This document shows positions 8,676-17,924 of a DNA stretch of 64,000 nucleotides, one piece after another. The stretch comes from Chryseobacterium sp. C-71 (GTDB lineage Bacteria > Bacteroidota > Bacteroidia > Flavobacteriales > Weeksellaceae), in assembly GCF_020911865.1 (NCBI RefSeq), contig NZ_CP087131.1:186001-250000 (forward strand), read 5' to 3'. Position numbers and translations under genes: made by a program. Position 1 is the first letter of the stretch, and each line of letters starts with the position of its first letter. The notes beneath the pieces are model-generated. The model searched no databases, was not told the origin of the DNA, and saw nothing but the letters and a program-made list of their open reading frames with translations.

Positions 8676-10634
8676 ATGATAAAATTTAATAAAAAACTGA
8701 TTGTAGGAGCTGTTTTCCTTTCACTTACATTCACAGGATGTAACGAGATTTTAGATGAAGAGCCGAGATCAATTTATACAGTTGATTATTTCAACACCGC
8801 TGATGGTATCAATCAAAGTATTCCTTCCTTATATAGACACATGAGATTGCTATACGGAAACGGATATTTTATGAGTAATTGCCAAAACGGGACTGATGAA
8901 TCTACATTTGCACAAAGTGCAGATGGAAACTTCAGAGAACTTGATATGTCCGGAAACGGTAACATCAATGCCGCTACCTTCCCTACAAGCATGGTGTGGG
9001 GTGCAACATTTCCTAATATAAATACAGCCAACGGAATTATAGAAAGAGGTCCCGGTTTCGGAGTCGCTGAAGCTTTAATCTCAGAGGCACGTTTCTTCAG
9101 AGCATATGATTATTTTATGCTTGTACAGACCTATGGTGGTGTTCCGTTAGATTTAGGTTCCGGTGAATTAGCTTTTAACATCAATCCTACTACAACTTCT
9201 GTAAGAAATACCGTTCCTGAAGTATATACAAGAGCCGTTTTTCCTGATTTGAAGAAGGCTATTGATAATTTACCTGTTAATCCTAGGGTAACCGGTGGTG
9301 TCACCAAAAATGTAGCACGGTTGTTCTTAGCGAAGGCATACCTTACCTATGGATGGTGGTTACAGAACCCGAACAGTATTCCTACATATCCGGAGACTCC
9401 ACGTACAGATCCGGACGGTCGTAGTGCTCAGTATTATTTTCAGCAGGCATATGATATTGCAATGGCCGGAATTACGAGTCCTGGACCCTATGGTTTAGAA
9501 GCAACATTTTATGATGTGAATGAGGGATCAAAAGATCGCAACAAAGAGTGTATGCTGTATGCAGATCACACTCAGTCTAGTACCTTCTACAATGAAGGAG
9601 ATCCTACAGGTTTCGGATCAGGATGGGCACCGGATAATTTTGCTGCATGGATGCAAACATGGAATTATACTGCGATAAAAAGTAGTAAAACTACTGCGTG
9701 GGCAGCTTCAGACATTGCAAGCGCAGTGCAGAGAGAGGCATCTCAACCTTTGGGAAGACCTTGGGTACGTATGGCACCTACCATTGGAGTAATAAAAAAT
9801 ACTTTTGCAGACAAAACCAATGATTCCCGCTATGATGGGACTTTCGTAACTACCTACAGGGGCAATTGGCAGAAAAATGGAACAGGATTGACATCTGTCC
9901 CGGTTCTATACAATGCCAATAATCTACCTGTACAACCAGGAGGAGCTATTCTTAGCTTTCTTAATGACGATTCACAAATGCCTAATTATCCTTCAGGAGC
10001 AGGACAAAACGGTGTTGGAGCAGGAACTTTGCCGGGAAGAGCAGACTGGGTAGTTGCACCAAACGGAATCAGCCGTATCGTATATCCTGGTTTATGGAAA
10101 ATTGGTACATACCGTACAGACGATCCAAACGGCCTTGGTTATCCGAATGCAGGTCTTACAAGACCATTTAATGTTGCTAAATTCTCAGAATTCTACTTTA
10201 TTGCTGCAGAAGCTGCCGTAAAAGGTGCATCGGGTGCAATGTCTCCGAGAGATTTGATCAATGTAATCAGAGCCAGAGCAGGAAAATGGAGATTTAACAA
10301 CAATGGAAATGTACCTTATGTAGCAGATAACAGTGCACAAATGACTGCTGCAACTCCTGCGACAATCACTATCGATTATATTCTTGCTGAAAGATCCCGT
10401 GAATATTACGGTGAGTTCTATAGATGGTATGATCTTGTACGTACACAAAAATGGATAGATTATTCAAAAACCTATCAAATTGGAGGTTCTTCTTACGGAG
10501 ATCATACCCCTCAAACAGTTACAAGAACTATTCAGCCATTCCATTATTTAAGACCAATACCTCAAGGGCAGTTAGATGCAATGCAGGTTTCGGCTGACAT
10601 TAAAGCAAAATACCAGAATCCTGGTTACAATTAA
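8676..10634 (+). CDS. SusD/RagB family outer-membrane glycan-binding lipoprotein
   Basis: A 652-residue lipoprotein with lipobox LTFTGC (Cys22) followed by the usual NEILDEEP start of mature SusD proteins. The N-terminal tetratricopeptide-like region and the C-terminal YILAERSREYYGEFYRWYDLVRT motif (about 568-590) are hallmarks of the family. It forms the lid on the SusC barrel and binds the oligosaccharide, here probably xylan-derived. It is longer than many SusD proteins (about 500-600), with extra sequence in the middle. A terminator at 10663 follows the stop. Confidence 0.95.
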   Translation: MIKFNKKLIVGAVFLSLTFTGCNEILDEEPRSIYTVDYFNTADGINQSIPSLYRHMRLLYGNGYFMSNCQNGTDESTFAQSADGNFRELDMSGNGNINAATFPTSMVWGATFPNINTANGIIERGPGFGVAEALISEARFFRAYDYFMLVQTYGGVPLDLGSGELAFNINPTTTSVRNTVPEVYTRAVFPDLKKAIDNLPVNPRVTGGVTKNVARLFLAKAYLTYGWWLQNPNSIPTYPETPRTDPDGRSAQYYFQQAYDIAMAGITSPGPYGLEATFYDVNEGSKDRNKECMLYADHTQSSTFYNEGDPTGFGSGWAPDNFAAWMQTWNYTAIKSSKTTAWAASDIASAVQREASQPLGRPWVRMAPTIGVIKNTFADKTNDSRYDGTFVTTYRGNWQKNGTGLTSVPVLYNANNLPVQPGGAILSFLNDDSQMPNYPSGAGQNGVGAGTLPGRADWVVAPNGISRIVYPGLWKIGTYRTDDPNGLGYPNAGLTRPFNVAKFSEFYFIAAEAAVKGASGAMSPRDLINVIRARAGKWRFNNNGNVPYVADNSAQMTAATPATITIDYILAERSREYYGEFYRWYDLVRTQKWIDYSKTYQIGGSSYGDHTPQTVTRTIQPFHYLRPIPQGQLDAMQVSADIKAKYQNPGYN

Positions 10635-10662
10635 AATTTAGACACATTCTTATTAACAGCAG

Positions 10663-10697
10663 CAAAGTAGGTGTTACATAGCACCTGCTTTGTTTTA
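10663..10697 (+). terminator. Intrinsic terminator between susD and uxuA
   Basis: Stem CAAAGTAGGTG (10663-10673) / CACCTGCTTTG (10682-10692) with one G-U pair, then TTTT. It ends the xylR-xylBA-susCD transcript only about 20-25 nt before the start of uxuA, so downstream expression needs read-through or a promoter I cannot identify. Confidence 0.8.
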
Positions 10698-10716
10698 ATA
10701 AAAAATGAAATTTATT

Positions 10717-11886
10717 ATGGAAAAAACCTGGCGTTGGTTTGGAAAAAAAGATAAAATAAAATTAGATATGCTCCGCCAGATTGGGGTAGAAGGTATTGTT
10801 TCGGCACTACACGACATTCCGAATGGTGAAGTTTGGCCTCTCGAAGCCATTAATGATTATAAAAACTATATAGAAAGTTTCGGACTTCGTTGGTCTGTAG
10901 TTGAAAGCCTTGCTGTGAGCGAGTCTATCAAATACGGAGGTGAGGATAGAGATCATCTGATAGAAAATTATATCAAAAGCTTAAAGAATCTAGGAAAAGC
11001 AGGCGTGAAAACTGTGTGCTACAACTTTATGCCGGTTTTAGACTGGGCTCGTACAGATCTTTATTTTCAATGGAAAGACGGCTCATCATCATTATATTTT
11101 GACAAAGCCAAATTTGCCTATTTTGAAATTCATATTTTAAAAAGAGAAGGTGCAGAGAAAGATTACAATCACGAAATTCTCTCAAAAGTTGAAGAACTGA
11201 AAACAACTTTATCTGAAGAAGACAATAATGATCTGATTGATTCTATCATTGTGAAAACCCAGGGTTTTGTGAATGGAAATATCAAAGAAGGCGACAAAAA
11301 TCCGGTTCAGTTATTCAAAAATCTATTGGCTTTATACGATGGAATTGATAAAGATCATCTTCGCCAGAATATGAAATATTTCCTCGAAAAGATAATGCCC
11401 ATTTGTGAACAATACGATATCCAAATGTGTGTTCATCCGGATGATCCACCGTTTTCATTATTGGGTTTACCAAGAATCGTAACCAACGAAGATGACATTG
11501 ATTGGTTCCTGAATGCAGTAGACAATCCACACAACGGATTGACTTTCTGCACAGGATCTTTGAGTGCCGGACTTCAGAATGATGTTCCAAAGCTGGCTCA
11601 GAAATATGCTTCCAGAACAAAGTTTGTACACCTCAGAAGCACCAACGTTTTTGAAAACGGAGATTTTATCGAAGCTAATCACTTGGAAGGAAGAGGGAAA
11701 TTAATCGAAGTGATTAAAATTTTTGAAAAAGAAAACCCAACGCTGCCAATGCGTGTAGACCACGGAAGACTGTTGACAGACGATATTGACAAAGGCTACA
11801 ATCCCGGCTATTCATTCCTTGGTAGAATGTTGGCGTTAGGACAAATCGAAGGGGTAATGGCAGCCGTCAACTCCGGACTAAAATAA
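10717..11886 (+). CDS. uxuA: Mannonate dehydratase
   Basis: Dehydrates D-mannonate to 2-keto-3-deoxygluconate, a step in glucuronate degradation. I chose ATG 10717 because the protein then begins MEKTWRWFG, matching the usual UxuA N-terminus. ATG 10705 would add four residues. The 389 residues fit the family. Motifs seen include GVEGIVSALHDIPNGEVW, VCYNFMPVLDWARTDL, MCVHPDDPPF and LPMRVDHGRLL, which carry the metal ligands. It pairs with the SDR oxidoreductase 268 bp downstream. The substrate would come from methylglucuronoxylan through GH115 and GH67. Confidence 0.93.
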   Translation: MEKTWRWFGKKDKIKLDMLRQIGVEGIVSALHDIPNGEVWPLEAINDYKNYIESFGLRWSVVESLAVSESIKYGGEDRDHLIENYIKSLKNLGKAGVKTVCYNFMPVLDWARTDLYFQWKDGSSSLYFDKAKFAYFEIHILKREGAEKDYNHEILSKVEELKTTLSEEDNNDLIDSIIVKTQGFVNGNIKEGDKNPVQLFKNLLALYDGIDKDHLRQNMKYFLEKIMPICEQYDIQMCVHPDDPPFSLLGLPRIVTNEDDIDWFLNAVDNPHNGLTFCTGSLSAGLQNDVPKLAQKYASRTKFVHLRSTNVFENGDFIEANHLEGRGKLIEVIKIFEKENPTLPMRVDHGRLLTDDIDKGYNPGYSFLGRMLALGQIEGVMAAVNSGLK

Positions 11887-11897
11887 AATTAACTCCA

Positions 11898-12120
11898 AAC
11901 CCGAAGGATTTAATATGAGAAGCCATATTTGGCACCTATGGTTCACGAATGTTTTAGGTTACAAAACCCGAAGGGTTTAATATGAATAGCCGTAGGTGAA
12001 ACCTATAGAAAGAAAAATTAAAGAAAAATTACCAAACCCGAAGGGTTAAACTTGAATAGCCGTAGGTGAAACCTATGGTACAGGATTAAACGAATCAAAG
12101 AACCCGAAGGGTTCAATATT
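11898..12120. repeat. Block of short hairpin repeats (AACCC-GAA-GGGTT type)
   Basis: Four copies of AACCCGAAGGGTT or a close variant (11898, 11965, 12035, 12101), with ATAGCCGTAGGTGAAACCTAT-type hairpins after two of them. Every hairpin has a short stem and a three-base GNA-like loop. A TATCAATCATC-rich run follows (12121-12150). No coding function is seen. Confidence 0.85.
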
Positions 12121-12154
12121 ATCAATCATCATTTATCAATCATCAATCATAAAA

Positions 12155-12970
12155 ATGAACGAAATATTCAGCATAAAAGATAAGGTAGCAGTAATTACCG
12201 GAGCTTCAGGCGTCTTAGGCGGAAGCTTGGCGAAAAGTTTCATCGAAGCCGGAGCAAAAGTAGTTGCTTTGGGAAGAAATCAGGAAACTCTGGATGCTCG
12301 TGTTAAAGAACTGACAGAATCGGGGGGTGACGCATTCGCCGTGGAAGCCAATGTAATGGATGTTGAAAGTCTCGAAACGGCTTCAAAGAAAATCCTTGAA
12401 AAATACGGTAAAATCGATATTCTTCTCAATATTGCAGGTGGAAATATCCCTTCTGCAACCTTGTCTCCAGATCAATCTTTTTTTGATATGAAAATGGAAG
12501 CGTGGAACGAAGTGACAGATTTAAACATCAACGGAACTGTTTACCCAAGCTATGTTTTCGGAAAAGTAATGGCAGAGCAGGGAAGTGGAAGTATTGTGAA
12601 TATTTCCTCAATGGCAGCATATTCCGCAATCACAAGAGTGGCGGGTTACTCAGCGGCAAAGTCGGCGATTACCAATTTTACACAATGGCTGGCGTCGGAT
12701 GTAGCTTTAAAATTTGGCGATAAAATTCGTGTCAATGCCATTGCTCCAGGATTTTTTATAGGAGATCAGAACCGTGCAATTTTATTGAATCCTGACGGCT
12801 CTTTAACCGACCGAAGCAAAAAAGTCATTGCCAAAACCCCAATGGGACGTTTCGGAAACGCAGACGAACTAAATGGTGCTGTTCAGTTTCTGTGTTCAGA
12901 TGCCGCAAGTTTTATCACGGGTGCCTTACTTCCTATTGATGGAGGTTTCAGCGCATTCAGTGGAGTTTAA
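12155..12970 (+). CDS. SDR-family oxidoreductase, probable D-mannonate oxidoreductase (fructuronate reductase)
   Basis: A 271-residue short-chain dehydrogenase. The Rossmann motif TGASGVLGG (about 16-24), NIAGG (about 93-97, in place of NNAG), the catalytic Ser in NISSMAAYS and YSAAK (Tyr/Lys about 168-172) are all present, and the C-terminus has LPIDGGFSAF. Family knowledge links such SDRs next to uxuA with NAD(P)H-dependent reduction of fructuronate to mannonate, replacing the unrelated enterobacterial UxuB. The GDQNRAILLNPDGSLTDRS insert is typical of this subgroup. It is probably co-transcribed with uxuA and ended by the terminator at 12999. Confidence 0.85.
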   Translation: MNEIFSIKDKVAVITGASGVLGGSLAKSFIEAGAKVVALGRNQETLDARVKELTESGGDAFAVEANVMDVESLETASKKILEKYGKIDILLNIAGGNIPSATLSPDQSFFDMKMEAWNEVTDLNINGTVYPSYVFGKVMAEQGSGSIVNISSMAAYSAITRVAGYSAAKSAITNFTQWLASDVALKFGDKIRVNAIAPGFFIGDQNRAILLNPDGSLTDRSKKVIAKTPMGRFGNADELNGAVQFLCSDAASFITGALLPIDGGFSAFSGV

Positions 12971-12998
12971 AATGAATATTATTTTCTTCATATAGTTG

Positions 12999-13039
12999 CA
13001 AGGCCTTAATGTTTTTTCTCATAATTAAGGTCTTGTTTT
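12999..13039 (+). terminator. Intrinsic terminator after the mannonate genes
   Basis: Stem CAAGGCCTTAAT (12999-13010) / ATTAAGGTCTTG (13023-13034), 12 bp with one G-U pair, followed by TTTTT. Confidence 0.85.
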
Positions 13040-13137
13040 TAAAGTTTAATTCAATAAAAATAATCTCATTTCGATTTTTTTACTAATGAAAATAACGAAA
13101 TCGGATGTCATAAAATTCCAAACCATAAAAATAAAAA

Positions 13138-14856
13138 ATGAAACAGAATATCATCCATACCATATTAAATCGAAATACTTCCAAGTTCATTATTGCTTCT
13201 GCTTTGCTCTCAATGAATAGTATTTCAGCACAGACTTTTTCAGACTTTTCCTATCGTGGAAATGATAAAATCTACACAAACAATCCTTTAAAGGAAGACG
13301 AATTTTATTCTCCGATTCTTCAGGGCTGTTATCCAGATCCGAGTATTACCAGAAAAGGACACGATTACTATCTTGTAAATTCTTCATTTTCAATGTTTCC
13401 AGGTGTTCCGATTTTTACATCTAAAGATTTGGTCAACTGGAAGCAGGTGGGTCACGTTCTCGACAGACCTTCACAGCTTAAAGTTGAAAAAGGAGGCGTT
13501 TCTCAGGGAATCTATGCTCCGGACATCAAATACAATAAATTCAATGACACATTTTATATGATTACTACCCAGATTGCTGGCGGAGTAGGAAATATGGTCG
13601 TGAAAACCAAAGACCCGGCAAAAGGCTGGAGCGAAGTTCAGAAACTGAATTTTGACGGAATCGATCCTGCGATTTTCTTTGATGATGATGGTAAAGCATA
13701 CATCGTTCACAATGATGCACCGCCAAAAGGGACAGAGTTGTACAACGGTCACCGTGTCATCAAAATGTGGGATTACGATTTGGAAAAAGACCAGGTTGTG
13801 GCAGGTTCAGATAAAATTATTGTGAATGGAGGTGTTGACCTCTCACAAAAACCAATCTGGATAGAAGGTCCACATATTTACAAAAGGAACGGAAAATATT
13901 TTCTGATGTGTGCAGAAGGTGGAACAGGTGGTAATCACAGCGAAGTTATTTTTATGTCAGATTCGCCGAAAGGGCCTTTTATTCCTGCAAAAAATAATCC
14001 TATTTTAACTCAGAGATATTTTCCGAAAGACAGAAAAGAGAAGGTTGATTGGGCAGGTCATGCCGATTTGGTGGAAGCTCCTGATGGAAAATATTACGGA
14101 GTATTTCTGGCAATACGTCCCAACGAGAAAGGGCGTGTGAATCACGGAAGAGAAACGTTTATTCTTCCTGTAGACTGGAAAGGAACGTATCCTGTTTTTG
14201 AAAACGGTTTGGTTCCAATGAAACCCAAATTGAAATTACCGGAAGGCGTAAAAAATCTGACCGGACAAAACGGATTTTTCCCGAACGGAAACTTCACTTA
14301 CAACGATAAGCTGACTGATAAAAACCTGGATTATCGATGGATTGCAATGCGTGGACCGCGTGAAAACTTTATTACAACGGCTAAAAACGGCGTAAAAGTC
14401 ACTCCTTTTGAAACCAATATCAAAGCATTAGCTCCTGTTTCGGCATTATTCCACAGACTACAGCATGAGGATTTTGAAACCTCCGTAATGCTCGATTTTA
14501 AACCGAAATCTGAAAAAGAGTTAGCCGGAATCACCTGTTATCAAAGCGAAAGATTCAATTATGTATTAGGAATTACGAAAAAGGATAAAGACTTTTACAT
14601 TGTTTTAGAAAGAACAGAAAAAGGAGAATCAAAACTAATTGCCAGCGAAAAGATTTCGCTTTCAAAACCGATTAAATTAAAGGTTGTTGGTGAGAAAGAT
14701 GATCTTAATTTTAATTATTCTTTGGATGGCAAAAACTTCAAAAATCTTGGCGGTTCAGTTTCCGGAGATATTCTTTCAACCGATGTTGCAGGAGGTTTCA
14801 CAGGAAGTTTGATTGGTTTGTACAGCACGTCGTCTAACGATATTGTACCAAAATAA
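13138..14856 (+). CDS. Exported GH43 beta-xylosidase/arabinofuranosidase with C-terminal beta-sandwich
   Basis: A 572-residue inverting glycosidase with a signal peptide ending near SISAQT. The five-bladed propeller (about 55-350) starts with GCYPDPSIT, where Asp67 is the likely catalytic base; FDGIDPAIFFDDDGKAY gives the pKa-modulating Asp and WIEGPHIYKRNGKY the acid Glu. Residues about 370-570 form the concanavalin-like domain usual in GH43 xylosidases. It should release xylose or arabinose from xylo-oligosaccharides in the periplasm or at the surface. It follows the terminator at 12999, so it has its own promoter, which I could not identify. The exact subfamily is not resolved. Confidence 0.9.
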   Translation: MKQNIIHTILNRNTSKFIIASALLSMNSISAQTFSDFSYRGNDKIYTNNPLKEDEFYSPILQGCYPDPSITRKGHDYYLVNSSFSMFPGVPIFTSKDLVNWKQVGHVLDRPSQLKVEKGGVSQGIYAPDIKYNKFNDTFYMITTQIAGGVGNMVVKTKDPAKGWSEVQKLNFDGIDPAIFFDDDGKAYIVHNDAPPKGTELYNGHRVIKMWDYDLEKDQVVAGSDKIIVNGGVDLSQKPIWIEGPHIYKRNGKYFLMCAEGGTGGNHSEVIFMSDSPKGPFIPAKNNPILTQRYFPKDRKEKVDWAGHADLVEAPDGKYYGVFLAIRPNEKGRVNHGRETFILPVDWKGTYPVFENGLVPMKPKLKLPEGVKNLTGQNGFFPNGNFTYNDKLTDKNLDYRWIAMRGPRENFITTAKNGVKVTPFETNIKALAPVSALFHRLQHEDFETSVMLDFKPKSEKELAGITCYQSERFNYVLGITKKDKDFYIVLERTEKGESKLIASEKISLSKPIKLKVVGEKDDLNFNYSLDGKNFKNLGGSVSGDILSTDVAGGFTGSLIGLYSTSSNDIVPK

Positions 14857-14868
14857 ATTATCAATACA

Positions 14869-14930
14869 AATAGGCTTTAGCCCATTTAATAAGAATAAAA
14901 GTAAAATTGGCTTTAGCTTTAGCCAAAACC
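14869..14930. repeat. GGCTTTAGCC-type hairpin repeats
   Basis: Two related inverted repeats follow the GH43 stop: AATAGGCTTTAGCCCATTT and TTGGCTTTAGC...TTTAGCCAA. The same family occurs at 39159-39276 and 54496-54515. Confidence 0.7.
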
Positions 14931-15071
14931 GAATATACAATTGCAGGTTTTGGCAGGTGAGCTTGAAACGTTTAAAATAAAACGGTTAGTATCAGCAATG
15001 TCACACTGATCTTATCGCAGTGTTTTTTAAAATTAGATTAAATAATAAATCACCACCAAAATAGTAAAATT

Positions 15072-16685
15072 TTGAAAATTAATCAACCATTTTATATAGT
15101 TTCTCTTTTCGGATTTATCGGGTTGAACCTTCTTTCGGCTCAGGTAAATCCGATTCAGAAACAGCAGACGACAGCATTTACCAATCCTATCATTTGGGCA
15201 GATGCTCCGGATTTATCAATAACTAGAAACGGCGATGATTTTTATTTGATAAGCACCACAATGCATCTGATGCCTGGCGCTCCGGTAATGCATTCCAAAG
15301 ATTTGGTTCACTGGGAAATGGCGAGCTACGTTTTCAATACACTGAATGACAATTCAAAATATGACTTATTGGATGGAACGGTTTACGGTCGCGGACAGTG
15401 GGCTTCTTCCATCCGCTATCACAAAGGGAAATATTACGTTTTATTTTCCCCGAATGACGAGCCTTTCAGATCCTATTTCTACGTGACGGACAATCCTGAA
15501 ACCGGAAACTGGAAACTCATTACCAGAACCAGACATTTTCACGATGCTTCGCTGCTATTTGATGATGACAACAGGGTTTATGTTTTCACTTCCAACAAAG
15601 TTTTTGAATTAAGTCCAGATTTTAAAGAAATCATCGGAAATCCAGACGGAACGGTGGTTTTTGAAAAAGATTCTTCGGAAACCGGACTTTTGGAAGGCAA
15701 TCAGATCATTAAAAAAGACGGAAAATATTATATGATGATGATTTCCTGGCCAAGAGGTGGAAAACGCCGTCAGGAAGTTTACAGAGCTGATAAAGTAACC
15801 GGACCTTACGAGAAAAAAGTGATTCTGGAAGACAATTTTTTAGGTTTTTCTTACGCCGGGCAAGGTGCTTTGATTGATGATAAAAACAGAAATTGGTATT
15901 CACTGATTTTTCAGGATAGAAATGGAGTAGGGCGTGTTCCGATATTGATTCCTGTGAAATGGGAAAATGACTGGCCGGTTTTGGGTGACAACGGAAAAGT
16001 TCCTTTGAATGGCGAAGTTCTGCTTCCTCCATTTAAACCAAAAAATAATATCGTGGAAAGCGATGAATTTTCAGATAAAAAACTGAAAATCCAGTGGCAA
16101 TGGAATCATAATCCTGTGAATGAAGCCTGGTCTTTGTTCGACAGAAAAGGTTTTATGAGATTGAAAACGAGCCGTATTGTAGATAATATTTATGCCGCTC
16201 CGAATACTTTAACGCAGAGAATGGAAGGTCCAAAATCAAGTGCCGTTGTTGCCTTAGATTTAAAGGGAATGAAAGATGGTGATGTTACGGGTTTCAGCGC
16301 TTTCAACGGAGATTCAGGGTTGTTATCGGTTATAAAAGAAGGCAATCAGAAATTTTTGACTTTTTCTACCAATGAAGTCAGTCTTGATAATAAAACGAAA
16401 GCGATTACCGGAGTGAGAAAAGAAGAAAAAAAACGTGTTGAAATTAAATCAGATAAGATTTTCCTCCGTATTGAAGGTGATTTTAACCTTGGAAAAGACC
16501 TGTCGGATTTCTCTTACAGCACCGACCAGAAAAACTGGACAGAAATGGCAAAAGATTATAAAATGATTTTCGATTACAGAAGATTTTTTATGGGTTCAAA
16601 ATTTGCGATTTTCAATTATGCAACGAAAAGTACAGGAGGTTTTGTGGATGTTGATTTTTTCAGAATAAACAAAACTTCAGAATAA
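15072..16685 (+). CDS. Exported GH43 glycosidase with C-terminal beta-sandwich (TTG start)
   Basis: A 537-residue family 43 enzyme. With the TTG at 15072 the protein begins with a good signal peptide (MKINQPFYIVSLFGF..., cleavage after LLSAQ); no ATG gives one, so TTG is the likely start. The propeller opens with IIWADAPDLSI (Asp44 or Asp47 as base) and STTMHLMPGAPVMHSKDLVHW; LLEGNQIIKKDGKYYMMM gives the acid Glu. This is the pattern of the group often annotated GH43_12 and of arabinoxylan-active enzymes. APDLS replaces the common VPDPS. The C-terminal 190 residues form the accessory beta-sandwich. It is probably co-transcribed with the preceding GH43. Confidence 0.88.
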   Translation: MKINQPFYIVSLFGFIGLNLLSAQVNPIQKQQTTAFTNPIIWADAPDLSITRNGDDFYLISTTMHLMPGAPVMHSKDLVHWEMASYVFNTLNDNSKYDLLDGTVYGRGQWASSIRYHKGKYYVLFSPNDEPFRSYFYVTDNPETGNWKLITRTRHFHDASLLFDDDNRVYVFTSNKVFELSPDFKEIIGNPDGTVVFEKDSSETGLLEGNQIIKKDGKYYMMMISWPRGGKRRQEVYRADKVTGPYEKKVILEDNFLGFSYAGQGALIDDKNRNWYSLIFQDRNGVGRVPILIPVKWENDWPVLGDNGKVPLNGEVLLPPFKPKNNIVESDEFSDKKLKIQWQWNHNPVNEAWSLFDRKGFMRLKTSRIVDNIYAAPNTLTQRMEGPKSSAVVALDLKGMKDGDVTGFSAFNGDSGLLSVIKEGNQKFLTFSTNEVSLDNKTKAITGVRKEEKKRVEIKSDKIFLRIEGDFNLGKDLSDFSYSTDQKNWTEMAKDYKMIFDYRRFFMGSKFAIFNYATKSTGGFVDVDFFRINKTSE

Positions 16686-16705
16686 TAAAAGAAAGAATTA
16701 ATTTT

Positions 16706-16848
16706 TGGGTAGCTTATCCGCCTTCCACTCTTAAACCTAACGGAGTGGTTCGACGGAGTCAATCTTTTTTGCTGATGATTTCAGAATAAATACAACTATT
16801 GTACAAGCAAAAAAGGATTTCCGCTCAAGTCGGGCTACGAGAGATTCA
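16706..16848 (+). repeat. Long hairpin repeat, family A copy 1 (GGGTAGC...GGGCTAC variant)
   Basis: It begins 20 nt after a stop codon. The outer arms read GGGTAGC and GGGCTACGA, where the other five copies read GGCAGC and GGGCTGC, a compensated C-G to T-A pair. The inner stem is AATCTTTTTTGC with GCAAAAAAGGATT. About 30 extra bases, which contain their own CCACTC/GAGTGG hairpin, lie between the arms. Confidence 0.8.
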
Positions 16849-16873
16849 GCGTTTAAAAAGAATCATAATTACT

Positions 16874-16999
16874 GCTCTGTAGGAGCAATCTGTTAATAGC
16901 AAAAAAGAAGAGTCATCAAAACAAAGCCTCGTAGAGGCGACCTGTTAATTGCCACCAAAATTAACATCAAAATGGAAAAAAGATCAACCCTTGCAGGGT
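16874..16999. repeat. Three GNA-loop mini-hairpins
   Basis: GCTCTGTAGGAGC (16874-16886), GCCTCGTAGAGGC (16926-16938) and ACCCTTGCAGGGT (16987-16999). The stems differ but the short loops (GTA, GCA) are of one type. The first two recur at 38918 and 38970 in the same order. Confidence 0.75.
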
Positions 17000-17022
17000 A
17001 TTATTTTTTTGCCTAAATTAAT

Positions 17023-17041
17023 AAGTGTAAAAATTACAAAT
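17023..17041. promoter_or_regulatory. Candidate AraR operator before the CE1/GH115 operon
   Basis: AAGTGTA-AAAAT-TACAAAT has the 7+5+7 layout and ends 8 nt before the ATG of the CE1 esterase, where a repressor would cover the start region. No clean TAnnTTTG element is visible just upstream; a run TATTTTTTTG lies at 17002-17011. Confidence 0.6.
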
Positions 17042-17046
17042 AATAA

Positions 17047-17922
<876 letters not shown>

Positions 17923-17924
17923 TT

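Noticed and set aside
11898-12120. Regularly spaced repeats resembling a small CRISPR array
   Set aside because: The units are 13-bp hairpins at uneven spacing, similar units recur singly all over the window, and there are no cas genes.
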